Origin: Holophagaceae bacterium
GTDB lineage: Bacteria; Acidobacteriota; Holophagae; Holophagales; Holophagaceae
NCBI GenBank assembly: GCA_003158505.1
Contig: PMJK01000020.1
Location: forward strand, 1-17,316
Direction of reading: 5' to 3'
Length of the DNA: 17,316 nt
Of the stretch, positions 10,286 to 17,316 are shown piece after piece. The position numbers and the translations under genes were made by a program. Position 1 is the first letter of the stretch. Each line of letters starts with the position of its first letter. The notes below the pieces were generated by a model. That model was not told the origin of the DNA. It was given only the letters and a program-made list of their open reading frames with translations, and did no database searches.

Positions 10286-11554
10286 ATGCAGTCTTCCAAA
10301 CGAGCCCGGACGGCCATCTTCTTCACGGTCTTCGTCGACCTTCTGGGCTTCGGCATTGTCATCCCCATCCTGCCCCTCTATGCCGAGGCCATCGCCAACC
10401 ATCCGAGCGCATGGATGGCGGGCGTGAACCACTTCCTCGGGCTCGGTGGCGCAGGTACCCAGCCCGGGGCCTTCTGGGCTGGCGTGGTCTTCCTCAGCTT
10501 CAGCCTCATGCAGTTCATCGCCTCGCCCATCCTGGGCCGGGTTTCGGATCTCATCGGCCGCAAGCCCGTGCTTTGGATCAGCCTCATCGGCTCGGCCGTC
10601 GGCTACCTGATGCTCGCCCTCACCAGCCGCTTCGAGTGGATGCTCGCCGCCCGGATTCTGGACGGGATCACCGGCGGCAACATCTCCGTGGCGCAGGCGG
10701 CCATGGCGGACAGCTCGGAACCAGAGGAACGCTCCAAGGCCATGGGCATGATCGGGGCCGCCTTCGGCCTGGGCTTCGTACTGGGCCCGGCCATGGCGGG
10801 CGTCCTCAGCGGCAGCAGCTTCGGCCACCACCTGCTGGCGACCCGGGGCTGGCACCTGCCCTTTTTCGTGGCAGCCGGTCTATCGCTACTGGCCTCGATG
10901 ATGGTCCTGTTCTGGCTGCCCGAGACCCTCACGGACGAGGTGAGGGCCAGGGCCCGTTCCCACGAAAGCCGGGGCCACGCGGTGGTCAGGGCCATGAAGC
11001 GCGCCGGCATGCCCCAGATCCTGGGCGTGTCCCTGCTCTCCATGGCCGGCTTCGCCATGATGGAGGGAACTTTTGCCCTGCTGGTTCAGGAGCGCTTCGG
11101 TTTCCACCAGCGCGAAGTAGGATTCCTTTTCGCGGGCATCGGGGTGCTGCTGGTGATCTACCAGGGAGGTCTGGTACGCGTGGTCGCCAAGCGCATACCT
11201 GAGCGCCTGGCCCTCATCACCGGCCTCGTGCTCATGGCCTTGGCACTGCCCCTGATGCCGAAGGCAACTTGGATGTGGCCCTTCCTCCTCCTCCTGATCC
11301 CGCTCTCCTGGGGCAGCGGCATGGGCAGCACCGCCGGCACGGCCCTGGCTAGCCAGCTGACACCGCCCGAGGAACAGGGTGGCCTCTTCGGCGTGATCAA
11401 CGCCATGACAGGCGTGGGACGCATCATCGGCCCTGCGGTGGGAACCTTCGCCTTGGCCCGATGGGGCGGCCAGACCACCTACAACATCGCCGGTCTGACC
11501 CTGGGCCTGGCCCTGGTGCTGGCCCTGACGATCTCCCCGAAAGCGGTTCGATGA
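10286..11554 (+). CDS. MFS transporter, drug:H+ antiporter (TetA-like) type
   Basis: This 422-residue protein with about 12 membrane helices belongs to the major facilitator superfamily. Its first helix FFTVFVDLLGFGIVIPILPLYA is the hallmark of the TetA/DHA1 group. Loop 2-3 carries motif A as GRVSDLIGRKPV (G84-K93 core, with D88). Helix 5 carries the antiporter motif C as GAAFGLGFVLGPAMAG. An extended first outer loop (around residues 35-65, rich in Gly and aromatic residues) is longer than usual. The ATG at 10286 has GGAGA at 10276-10280. The stop overlaps the hutH start by 4 nt (ATGA, 11551-11554), so the two are translationally coupled. Efflux of a small molecule is likely, but the substrate is not readable. 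Coupling to an ammonia-lyase raises the possibility that it moves histidine, urocanate or a related compound. That is speculation, as motif C favours export of drug-like molecules. Confidence 0.9.
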   Translation: MQSSKRARTAIFFTVFVDLLGFGIVIPILPLYAEAIANHPSAWMAGVNHFLGLGGAGTQPGAFWAGVVFLSFSLMQFIASPILGRVSDLIGRKPVLWISLIGSAVGYLMLALTSRFEWMLAARILDGITGGNISVAQAAMADSSEPEERSKAMGMIGAAFGLGFVLGPAMAGVLSGSSFGHHLLATRGWHLPFFVAAGLSLLASMMVLFWLPETLTDEVRARARSHESRGHAVVRAMKRAGMPQILGVSLLSMAGFAMMEGTFALLVQERFGFHQREVGFLFAGIGVLLVIYQGGLVRVVAKRIPERLALITGLVLMALALPLMPKATWMWPFLLLLIPLSWGSGMGSTAGTALASQLTPPEEQGGLFGVINAMTGVGRIIGPAVGTFALARWGGQTTYNIAGLTLGLALVLALTISPKAVR

Positions 11555-13041
11555 TCTGTCTCGATGGATGTTCCCTCACGGCACCTCTGCTCGTGCGCAT
11601 TGCCCGTGGGGAAGGGGTCACCCTGGACGAGGGCGCCCTGGCCCTCGTGGCCGAGAACCGGGCCGTGGTGGACCGCATCGTGACCGAAGGCCGCACGGTC
11701 TATGGCATCAACACCGGATTCGGCCAGTTTGCCACCATCGTCATCCCCCCGGACCAGCTCCAACTGCTCCAGCTCAATCTCATCCGCAGCCATTCCGCCG
11801 GAGTGGGCGACCCCCTGCCGAAGGACCAGACGCGGGCCCTCATGGCCGCCCGCATCAACTGTCTCCTGAAGGCGCACAGCGGCATCCGGCCCGAACCCAT
11901 CCAGCTGCTGGCGGATTGCCTGAACCAGGACGTATTGCCCGTGGTGCCGTGCCAGGGCAGCGTGGGCGCCAGCGGGGATCTTGCGCCCCTGGCCCACATG
12001 GCACTGTTGCTCGTGGGCGAAGGACTCGCCTGGTCGTGCGACGAGCCCATCCCGGGCAGCCAGGCGCTGGCGGAAGCCGGCCTTTCGCCGGTGACCCTTC
12101 AGGCCAAAGAGGGTCTGGCCCTCATCAACGGCACCCAGCTCATCACCGCCCTCGGCAACCTGGCCCTAGAGAAGTTCGACCGGCTGGCGAACCTGGCGGA
12201 CGAGATCGCCGGACTCAGCCTGGAGGCCCTGCGCGGCACCCGCACGGCCTTCGATCCGCGCATCCACGCCGCCAGGCCCCATCCCGGCCAGATCCTCGTC
12301 GCGGACCACATGCGCCGGCTCCTCGGCCCATCCAGCGCCATCTCCGACAGTCACCGCGACTGCCACCGGGTCCAGGACGCCTATAGCCTGCGCTGCATCC
12401 CCCAGGTGCACGGGGTGACCCGGGACGCCCTCCACTTCGCCGGCGCGATCCTGGAGCGAGAACTCAACAGCGCCACGGATAATCCGATGATCTTCACAGG
12501 CACTCAGGAGTCCCGTTCCGGTGGCAACTTCCACGGCCAGTACCCCGCCTTTGCCTGCGATGTGCTCGCCATCGCGGCGGCCGACCTGGCCAGCATCTCC
12601 GAGCGGCGGCAGGAGCGCCTGGTGAATCCAGCCTACTCGGATCTGCCGGCCTTCCTCACCCAGAACGGCGGCCTCGAATCCGGCTTCATGATGGCCCACG
12701 TCACCTCGGCGGCCCTAGTCAGCGAGATGAAGGGCCTAGCCCATCCAGCCTGCGTGGACAGCATCCCCACCAGCGCGGGCAAGGAAGATCACGTGAGCAT
12801 GGGCCCCATCGCGGCGCGCAAGCTCCTCCGCGCCGTGGATGCCCTGGAACAGGTGCTGGCCATCGAGGCCCGCATGGCCCTCGAAGGCCTCCGCATCATC
12901 GGGCTGGCCCCTGCCGTCGGGCTCCAACCGCTGATGAATCGCCTTTCAGAGGCTTGCGCGCCGTGGGTCGACCGCGCCATGTTTGAGGAGATCCACGCCA
13001 CTCTTCAAGCCCTCCGTGCCCATGAAGAAGCCCTTCCATGA
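11551..13041 (+). CDS. hutH: Histidine ammonia-lyase
   Basis: At 496 residues this is normal length for HutH, the cytoplasmic enzyme that turns L-histidine into urocanate and ammonia, the first step of histidine breakdown. The MIO prosthetic group forms from A140-S141-G142 in GSVGASGDLAPL. Other active-site residues line up with the Pseudomonas putida enzyme at a constant offset of two: Y51 (Y53), H81 (H83), Q275 (Q277), Y278 (Y280), R281 (R283) and E412 (E414). The glutamate and histidine argue for HAL rather than tyrosine or phenylalanine lyase. Small departures are KEDH where QEDH is usual, and NFHGQYP after the SGGNFH motif. The open frame reaches back to 11461, but the ATG at 11551, overlapping the MFS stop, gives the proper N-terminus. 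No hutU, hutI, hutG or hutF is in view. The next gene also overlaps by ATGA. Confidence 0.93.
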   Translation: MICLDGCSLTAPLLVRIARGEGVTLDEGALALVAENRAVVDRIVTEGRTVYGINTGFGQFATIVIPPDQLQLLQLNLIRSHSAGVGDPLPKDQTRALMAARINCLLKAHSGIRPEPIQLLADCLNQDVLPVVPCQGSVGASGDLAPLAHMALLLVGEGLAWSCDEPIPGSQALAEAGLSPVTLQAKEGLALINGTQLITALGNLALEKFDRLANLADEIAGLSLEALRGTRTAFDPRIHAARPHPGQILVADHMRRLLGPSSAISDSHRDCHRVQDAYSLRCIPQVHGVTRDALHFAGAILERELNSATDNPMIFTGTQESRSGGNFHGQYPAFACDVLAIAAADLASISERRQERLVNPAYSDLPAFLTQNGGLESGFMMAHVTSAALVSEMKGLAHPACVDSIPTSAGKEDHVSMGPIAARKLLRAVDALEQVLAIEARMALEGLRIIGLAPAVGLQPLMNRLSEACAPWVDRAMFEEIHATLQALRAHEEALP

Positions 13042-13718
13042 CCCAACCCACCCCCTGGCGGACCACCTGCGAACAGGCGCTGCGGCGCTTCTCGGACGCG
13101 GATGCGATCCGGTTCTGGGGTATCGGCCATGAGGTGGACGGCACCTACCAGCCCATCTTCAACTACCGCTTCGAGCATACCTATGCCGCCGTGCTGCTGG
13201 CCCGTTGGCTGGCGCCCGCGACCGGGGCGGATCTGGAGGTGCTGGAGTGCGCCGCCTGGCTGCATGACGTGGCCAAGCGCCTGAAGGATCCCCATACGAA
13301 GGACATGCACGCCCTGGAGGCCTCCGCCCAGGTGGAAGAGATTCTTGCCGGCACGGACTTCCCGCCGGTCAAGATCCCCGCGGTCCGTCACGCCATCGAA
13401 CACCACGTGGGTCTGAAACTCGCCAAGAGGCTTGAACCCCTCGAGACGGCCTGCCTCTGGGACTGCGACAAGCTCAGCAAGATCGGCGCGGCCAGCCTCA
13501 TCCACTTCAGTTGCATCAGCGGCGCCTTTCAGCCCATCACCACTGGGGATATCCTCCACCGGGGTGAGGCCTGGCTGGATCTGGCCCGCAGCATCACCGC
13601 CTGCTTCAACACTGAACCGGCCCGGGAGGAAGGCCGGCGACGGCTCGCCTTCATCGAAGCCCACTATGCCCAGCTGCGCCGGGAATGGTCGGATCCCATG
13701 GAAGTGACCCCGCCATGA
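13038..13718 (+). CDS. HD-domain protein, probable metal-dependent phosphohydrolase
   Basis: This 226-residue soluble protein carries an HD fold. The metal-binding set is visible in order: H47 (FEHTYAA), H76-D77 (AAWLHDVAKRL), a further histidine group around H118-H123 (AVRHAIEHHVG), and a final D142/D144 in WDCDKLSKIG, which corresponds to the DADKLD-like motif of YedJ-type HD proteins. Such enzymes hydrolyse phosphate esters, often of nucleotides, but this one cannot be assigned a substrate. It is not an HD-GYP protein, since no GYP motif is present. The start codon overlaps the hutH stop by ATGA (13038-13041), and its own stop overlaps the next start in the same way (13715-13718), placing it in the middle of a coupled operon. 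The N-terminal 45 residues precede the fold, with IRFWGIGHEVDGTYQPIFNYRFEH as a distinctive lead. Confidence 0.85.
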   Translation: MTQPTPWRTTCEQALRRFSDADAIRFWGIGHEVDGTYQPIFNYRFEHTYAAVLLARWLAPATGADLEVLECAAWLHDVAKRLKDPHTKDMHALEASAQVEEILAGTDFPPVKIPAVRHAIEHHVGLKLAKRLEPLETACLWDCDKLSKIGAASLIHFSCISGAFQPITTGDILHRGEAWLDLARSITACFNTEPAREEGRRRLAFIEAHYAQLRREWSDPMEVTPP

Positions 13719-16072
13719 CCGACTTCCTGCCGCTGGCCCAGAGCCTGACTGTGGCCCTCAAAGCGCTGCAGATGTACACCGGTGCGCACCCGCGCAGCCA
13801 GGAATCCGCTGCGGCGGCCCATGCGAAACTCGATCGCTGGCTGGCGGAACAGGAGCGCCTCCAGTTCGTCATATCGGGACCCAAGGCTTTCGTGGACGGC
13901 CAGGTGCAGGATCCGAAGAATCCGCACATGACGTCTCTGGTACGACTCATCTCCGAACGCGGAATCGGCGGGTTCATCTTCGAGCGGGGAGTGACCGTTG
14001 AGGAACTCCTGGCGTTCCTCCATGGCTTCACCCTCAAGCCCGCGAGATTGGAGGAGCAGGGTGGCTTCGAGGCCCTGCTCAAGGCCTCGGGCGTGACCCA
14101 CATCAGGGTCTCGCAAACGCGGTACCAGGAAGTCCTCGAAGGGGAGGAGACCGGAGGCGGGGACAAGGCCCCTGCCTTTTCTCCGGCTCCCCCTGCCCCG
14201 GCACCGGCTGCGAAGAACCCCGTCAAATCCATGCAGGAAGCCCTGATGGCTGCCATCGCCCAGGGATCCTCCCCCCGAATCACCGGGGGCTCCTCCATCG
14301 GAAGCAGTGGCATCGCGGCCGGAGCCTCCATCAGCGGGTCCAGCGGAGGTTACGAGGGTGGATCCCCGGGAGGCATGTTCGAGGATGGTGGCCTCGAGGA
14401 GTCCGGTCTCGGCCCCTCGGATCTCAGCGGTCTCGGCAGCCTGGCCGAGGAACTCGGGATCGGAGAGGGCATGCCGACCTCAGGCCAGCTCGGCACCCTC
14501 CGTGAGGCGCTGATGGGCCTCGCGCCCGAAGCCCAGCTGGGTCTTCTCGCCAGCCTCGACACCCTTCCGGCAGACCCGTCTGGACTGGCCCTGGGCATGA
14601 AGGCCCTGGCAGGCGAGATCCTGGCCGTTGCCACCAGCGCACTCCTGGCCCGGGGGGCTACCTGGTCCCAGCTGAGGGGCCCGATCCAGGACCTCCTCCG
14701 CCCCCTGCCGGACCGGGACCTCATGCTGCGCGCCCTGTCGGCGCACCTGCATGTGACGGGTCAGGACGCCTCCCAGGTCGCCGCTATCATGCGCCATCTG
14801 GAATGGGAAGAGCTGAGCCTGGAAGCCAAGCTGCTCAAGGTCCTTGAAGGGGGCCACCTGTTCGAGCTGAGCCTGGAGCAGCGCTTGGCCTTCCTGCGCG
14901 AACTGTTGGACCTCCGGCGTTTCGATGAATTCATCAAGATTCAGGAAGTCCTCCTCGACACCCTCCGCGGGGATCTGTCCGACCTGCGTCTCAGGGCCAT
15001 CCAGACCCTGGCAGGGCTCTCCCGGTGGGCCCAGGATCCCGGCTTGCCGCCCGGCAGCGAGGGCCCCTTGTCCGAGGCGCTCCGGGCCCACTTCGCGTGG
15101 GAGCCGGATCCCCCGATCCACCGCTGGACCACTGAAGCCCTGGAAACGATCCTGGCGGCCATGATCCACCGGGGAGAATTCGGATCGGTGATTGCGGACC
15201 TGCAGGAACTCGAGAACCTCTGCACCTTCCTGGAAGAGCAGCAGCCCTGGCGCACCGATGCGCTGGCCCGCCTCAACTCAGCCCTCCAGCGGCCGCAGTT
15301 CCTCGATCTGGCCATCACCCAGATCTTCGCCATGAAACGGGACCAGATGATCCAGGAGGTGCATCCCTACCTGGAGTTATTGGGGGATCCCATGATCAGG
15401 AGGCTGGTGGACCGCCTCGGAGAGGAGACGGATCGCACCCGGCGCGGACGTCTGGTCGAGGTGGTCCGGAGCGTGGGGTCCATCTCGGTGCCCGCCCTCA
15501 TCGACGCCCTGGCCTCGCCGGCCTGGTTCCTGGTGCGGAACGCCCTGACCCTTCTGTCCGACATTGGAGACACCGGCTGCATCCCGTCCATCCTACCCTT
15601 GCTTCGCCACCCAGAGCCCCGGGTTCGCCGCACGGCCGTACGCGCGCTCTGGAAGCTGGGCGGACTTGTGGCCGAGCCCCACCTGCTGGCCCAGATGAAG
15701 GAAACGGACGCGGAGACCCTGCAGGAGATCCTCTTCGCCCTCGGACAGCTGCGCTCCGAGGGCAGCCTGCCCCAGATCACCGCCCTGGCCCAGGATAAGC
15801 GGGTGCTGGAGCGGCTCCGGATCCAGGCCCTGGATACCCTCGGACACATCGCTTCCGCCAAAGCCATGCCCGTCCTCCTCGAATGCATGCGGCGGAAGGG
15901 GTTCTTCAACGCCGGGGAACCACCCGCCATCCGCATGGCGGCGGCCAAGGCACTGGCGGCCCTCGGAACACCCGAAGCCACTGCCGCGCTCCAGAGGGCG
16001 GCGGATGCCGAACCGAAGGGCGAGGAGCGCGAGACCCTGCGCCGCCTCCTGGAGAGGTCGGAGGTGCCATGA
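13715..16072 (+). CDS. Large HEAT-repeat protein with Gly/Ser-rich middle segment
   Basis: This is a 785-residue cytoplasmic protein of unknown function. Residues 1-135 form a helical domain that begins LPLAQSLTVALKALQMYTGAHPRSQ and includes an ISERGIGGFIFERGVTVEELLAFL stretch. This type of N-terminal module is found in other bacterial HEAT and signalling proteins (family recollection, moderate certainty). Residues about 180-255 are low-complexity Gly/Ser-rich, a flexible linker preceded by a Pro/Ala run (APPAPAPAAK). Residues 260-570 are predicted helical, with many Leu-rich amphipathic stretches. From about 575 to the end, at least five HEAT or PBS-lyase-like repeats appear, for example VPALIDALASPAWFLVRNAL, SILPLLRHPEPRVRRTAVRAL and RMAAAKALAALGTPEA. 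HEAT arrays bind partner proteins. The open frame extends to 13685, but the ATG at 13715 overlaps the previous stop and has GGAAG at 13700-13704. The kinase gene overlaps its stop. Confidence 0.85.
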   Translation: MTDFLPLAQSLTVALKALQMYTGAHPRSQESAAAAHAKLDRWLAEQERLQFVISGPKAFVDGQVQDPKNPHMTSLVRLISERGIGGFIFERGVTVEELLAFLHGFTLKPARLEEQGGFEALLKASGVTHIRVSQTRYQEVLEGEETGGGDKAPAFSPAPPAPAPAAKNPVKSMQEALMAAIAQGSSPRITGGSSIGSSGIAAGASISGSSGGYEGGSPGGMFEDGGLEESGLGPSDLSGLGSLAEELGIGEGMPTSGQLGTLREALMGLAPEAQLGLLASLDTLPADPSGLALGMKALAGEILAVATSALLARGATWSQLRGPIQDLLRPLPDRDLMLRALSAHLHVTGQDASQVAAIMRHLEWEELSLEAKLLKVLEGGHLFELSLEQRLAFLRELLDLRRFDEFIKIQEVLLDTLRGDLSDLRLRAIQTLAGLSRWAQDPGLPPGSEGPLSEALRAHFAWEPDPPIHRWTTEALETILAAMIHRGEFGSVIADLQELENLCTFLEEQQPWRTDALARLNSALQRPQFLDLAITQIFAMKRDQMIQEVHPYLELLGDPMIRRLVDRLGEETDRTRRGRLVEVVRSVGSISVPALIDALASPAWFLVRNALTLLSDIGDTGCIPSILPLLRHPEPRVRRTAVRALWKLGGLVAEPHLLAQMKETDAETLQEILFALGQLRSEGSLPQITALAQDKRVLERLRIQALDTLGHIASAKAMPVLLECMRRKGFFNAGEPPAIRMAAAKALAALGTPEATAALQRAADAEPKGEERETLRRLLERSEVP

Positions 16073-17145
16073 CCGAGGTGCAGGCCCACCCGGATCCGCG
16101 CCAGCTGCTGGAGGCCTTTGAAGCCTTCACGGCGGCCTCTGAACACCTCCAGACACGCTACGAAGCCCTCCAGTCCCAGCTGGGCCAACTCCAGGGTGAA
16201 CTCCAGACCGTGATCGAGGCCGTCCCCTTCGCGATCTGGGTCCTGGCCGAGGATGGTTCCTTACGGTTCACCAACCGACCTCAGGGACTCGAAGGCCGCT
16301 TCCTGCAGGATCCGGCACCTTGGGAAAACGGCAGCCCCGGCGGGCAGCGCCGGGTCCAGACCGCCGAGGGCCGGGAGCTGATCTTCGAAGAAGAGCGGCG
16401 CTCCGCGCCCCATGGCGGCACCATCGTCACCCTCCGGGATGTCACGGAGGCCGTGCTGCGAGCCCAGCAGGCCACCCGGGAGGACCGTCTGGCCGCCATG
16501 GGCCGCATGGCCGCGGAATTGGCCCACGAGATCCGAAACCCCCTGGGGAGCCTGGCCCTCTTCTCCGGCATGCTCGTGGAGGATCTCGCGGACCAGGCGG
16601 GTCCCCTTGAGCTCGCCCGCAAGATGCAGGAAGGGGTGGGCCGGCTGAACAACCTGGTGGGCAACACCCTCGCCTTCAGCCGGGATCTCCATCCCAAGAC
16701 CGATACCATCCCATTGCGGGACTTCTGGGAAGAAGTGCTCAGGGGAATGACTTTGACGGAATCCGTTCCCTGGAAGAACCAAATCCCCGCAAAGGCCACC
16801 TGGCAGGGCGATCCCAACCTGCTGCGCCAGGTCGCCCAGAACCTGCTTCAGAACGCCATCCGCGCCCTGGAGAATACGGAAAAGCCTCGCATCGTCCTGG
16901 CGGCCGTCGAAGAAAAAATGGATGGGCAACTCTGTTGGCACGTCACCTTATCCGACAATGGCTGTGGCATTCCTGCCGAAACGCTATCGAAGGTATTCGA
17001 TCCCTTCTTCAGCACCTTCGGAGGAGGCACGGGCCTGGGGCTCGCCGTCTGCCACCGGATCATCGTGGCCCATGGCGGCCTGCTTTTCATCGAAAGCCAG
17101 TCGGGTCGTGGAACTACCGTCCACCTGAGGCTACCGGCCGCCTAA
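16069..17145 (+). CDS. Soluble sensor histidine kinase, coiled coil-PAS-HisKA-HATPase
   Basis: This 358-residue kinase has no membrane helix. Residues 10-48 look like a coiled coil (EHLQTRYEALQSQLGQLQGELQ). A short PAS domain covers about 49-125 (VIEAVPFAIWVLAEDGSLRFTN). HisKA has its phosphorylated H153 in AELAHEIRNPLGSL, followed by an ATPase domain with NLLQNAIRALE, SDNGCGIP and FDPFFSTFGGGTGLGLAVCHRIIVAHGG. The layout and H-box resemble NtrB/FleS/FlrB kinases, which usually work with a sigma-54-type regulator; none is visible before the window ends. The ATG at 16069 overlaps the HEAT gene stop and has a strong GGAGG at 16060-16064. The open frame back to 15883 is inside the HEAT gene and is rejected. 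Tight coupling suggests that the HEAT protein and this kinase act together. It is the last gene visible in the operon. Confidence 0.92.
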   Translation: MTEVQAHPDPRQLLEAFEAFTAASEHLQTRYEALQSQLGQLQGELQTVIEAVPFAIWVLAEDGSLRFTNRPQGLEGRFLQDPAPWENGSPGGQRRVQTAEGRELIFEEERRSAPHGGTIVTLRDVTEAVLRAQQATREDRLAAMGRMAAELAHEIRNPLGSLALFSGMLVEDLADQAGPLELARKMQEGVGRLNNLVGNTLAFSRDLHPKTDTIPLRDFWEEVLRGMTLTESVPWKNQIPAKATWQGDPNLLRQVAQNLLQNAIRALENTEKPRIVLAAVEEKMDGQLCWHVTLSDNGCGIPAETLSKVFDPFFSTFGGGTGLGLAVCHRIIVAHGGLLFIESQSGRGTTVHLRLPAA

Positions 17146-17164
17146 GAGCTCATAACAAAACCCC

Positions 17165-17313
17165 ACGCCGCCGCGCGAGGGTCGCCGGGCGAGCGAGGCG
17201 AGGAACGCGAGTCAAAGCGTAGCGGGTACTACGCGCGACGAGCGTGACGCTGCATCGCGACGCCCGCCGGCCCTCGCCCAGAGGGATGAAACCAGGCGGG
17301 CGCCCCGCGGCGT
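17165..17313 (+). other. Large nested inverted-repeat element, candidate structured RNA or extragenic repeat
   Basis: The 171 bases after the last gene hold no credible coding sequence. They contain nested complementary arms. The outermost is ACGCCGC (17165-17171) with GCGGCGT (17307-17313), 7 of 7 pairs. The long arm is 17175-17191 with 17261-17277, 17 positions with one G-T wobble and one mismatch. Inside these, 17206-17210 pairs with 17255-17259, 17211-17214 with 17245-17248, and a terminal hairpin GCGTAG (17217-17222) with CTACGC (17229-17234) closes a 6-nt loop. The pentamer GCGAG recurs at 17175, 17189, 17193, 17198 and 17207. There is no U-tract typical of an intrinsic terminator. The asymmetric right side (17278-17306) includes the GC palindrome GGGCGCCC (17298-17305). 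It may be a structured small RNA, a REP/MITE-like repeat or a terminator-like barrier, possibly continuing past the window edge. The strand is unknown; + is given only because the upstream genes read that way. Confidence 0.55.
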
Positions 17314-17316
17314 CAG

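Noticed and set aside
14260..14480. Gly/Ser-rich coding stretch considered as a tandem DNA repeat or recombination site
   Set aside because: The codons vary and there is no regular unit length; it is best read as a protein linker.
15883..16068. Upstream extension of the second kinase into the HEAT gene (and similar extensions of hutH from 11461 and of the HEAT gene from 13685)
   Set aside because: The added residues have no homology-like character; the ATGA-overlap starts give proper N-termini.
16935..17222. 95-residue + frame ending inside the terminal structured element
   Set aside because: It starts inside the kinase gene in another frame and its tail is Arg-rich, a by-product of the GC-rich inverted repeat.

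Overview
This 17.3 kb window is very GC-rich bacterial chromosome. Every gene I can support lies on the + strand, and the longest stretch without a gene is the last 171 bases. I infer a soil or sediment bacterium, possibly an Acidobacteriota of the Holophaga/Geothrix type, from base composition, the abundance of soluble multidomain sensor kinases and the mix of genes. No rRNA or other marker is present to prove it.

Left part (1-4981): the 3' end of gltB and a complete gltD (glutamate synthase) are followed 11 nt later by ispE (MEP-pathway isoprenoid kinase). After 51 nt comes a membrane prenyltransferase of the UbiA/MenA superfamily. This is nitrogen assimilation joined to isoprenoid precursor synthesis and its use.

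Middle part (5038-10247): an ABC-2 type export pair (ATPase plus permease, 2 nt apart) is followed by a 1058-residue soluble hybrid histidine kinase with the order PAS-GAF-PAS-PAS-PAS-HisKA-HATPase-REC.

Right part (10286-17145): five genes are joined by four consecutive 4-nt ATGA stop/start overlaps: an MFS drug-efflux-like transporter, histidine ammonia-lyase (hutH), an HD-domain protein, a 785-residue protein with a Gly/Ser-rich middle and C-terminal HEAT repeats, and a second soluble histidine kinase. The tight coupling implies one transcript, yet the mix of functions is unusual and no other hut gene is visible. The last 171 bases hold no gene but contain a large nested inverted-repeat structure (17165-17313), either a structured RNA or an extragenic repeat. 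It is the least explained piece of the window.

I see no CRISPR array, tRNA, rRNA, insertion sequence, integrase or phage gene, and no convincing sigma-70 promoter or U-tract terminator. Nothing here amounts to a clearly new defence or mobile system. The best leads are the terminal structured element and the five-gene coupled operon.
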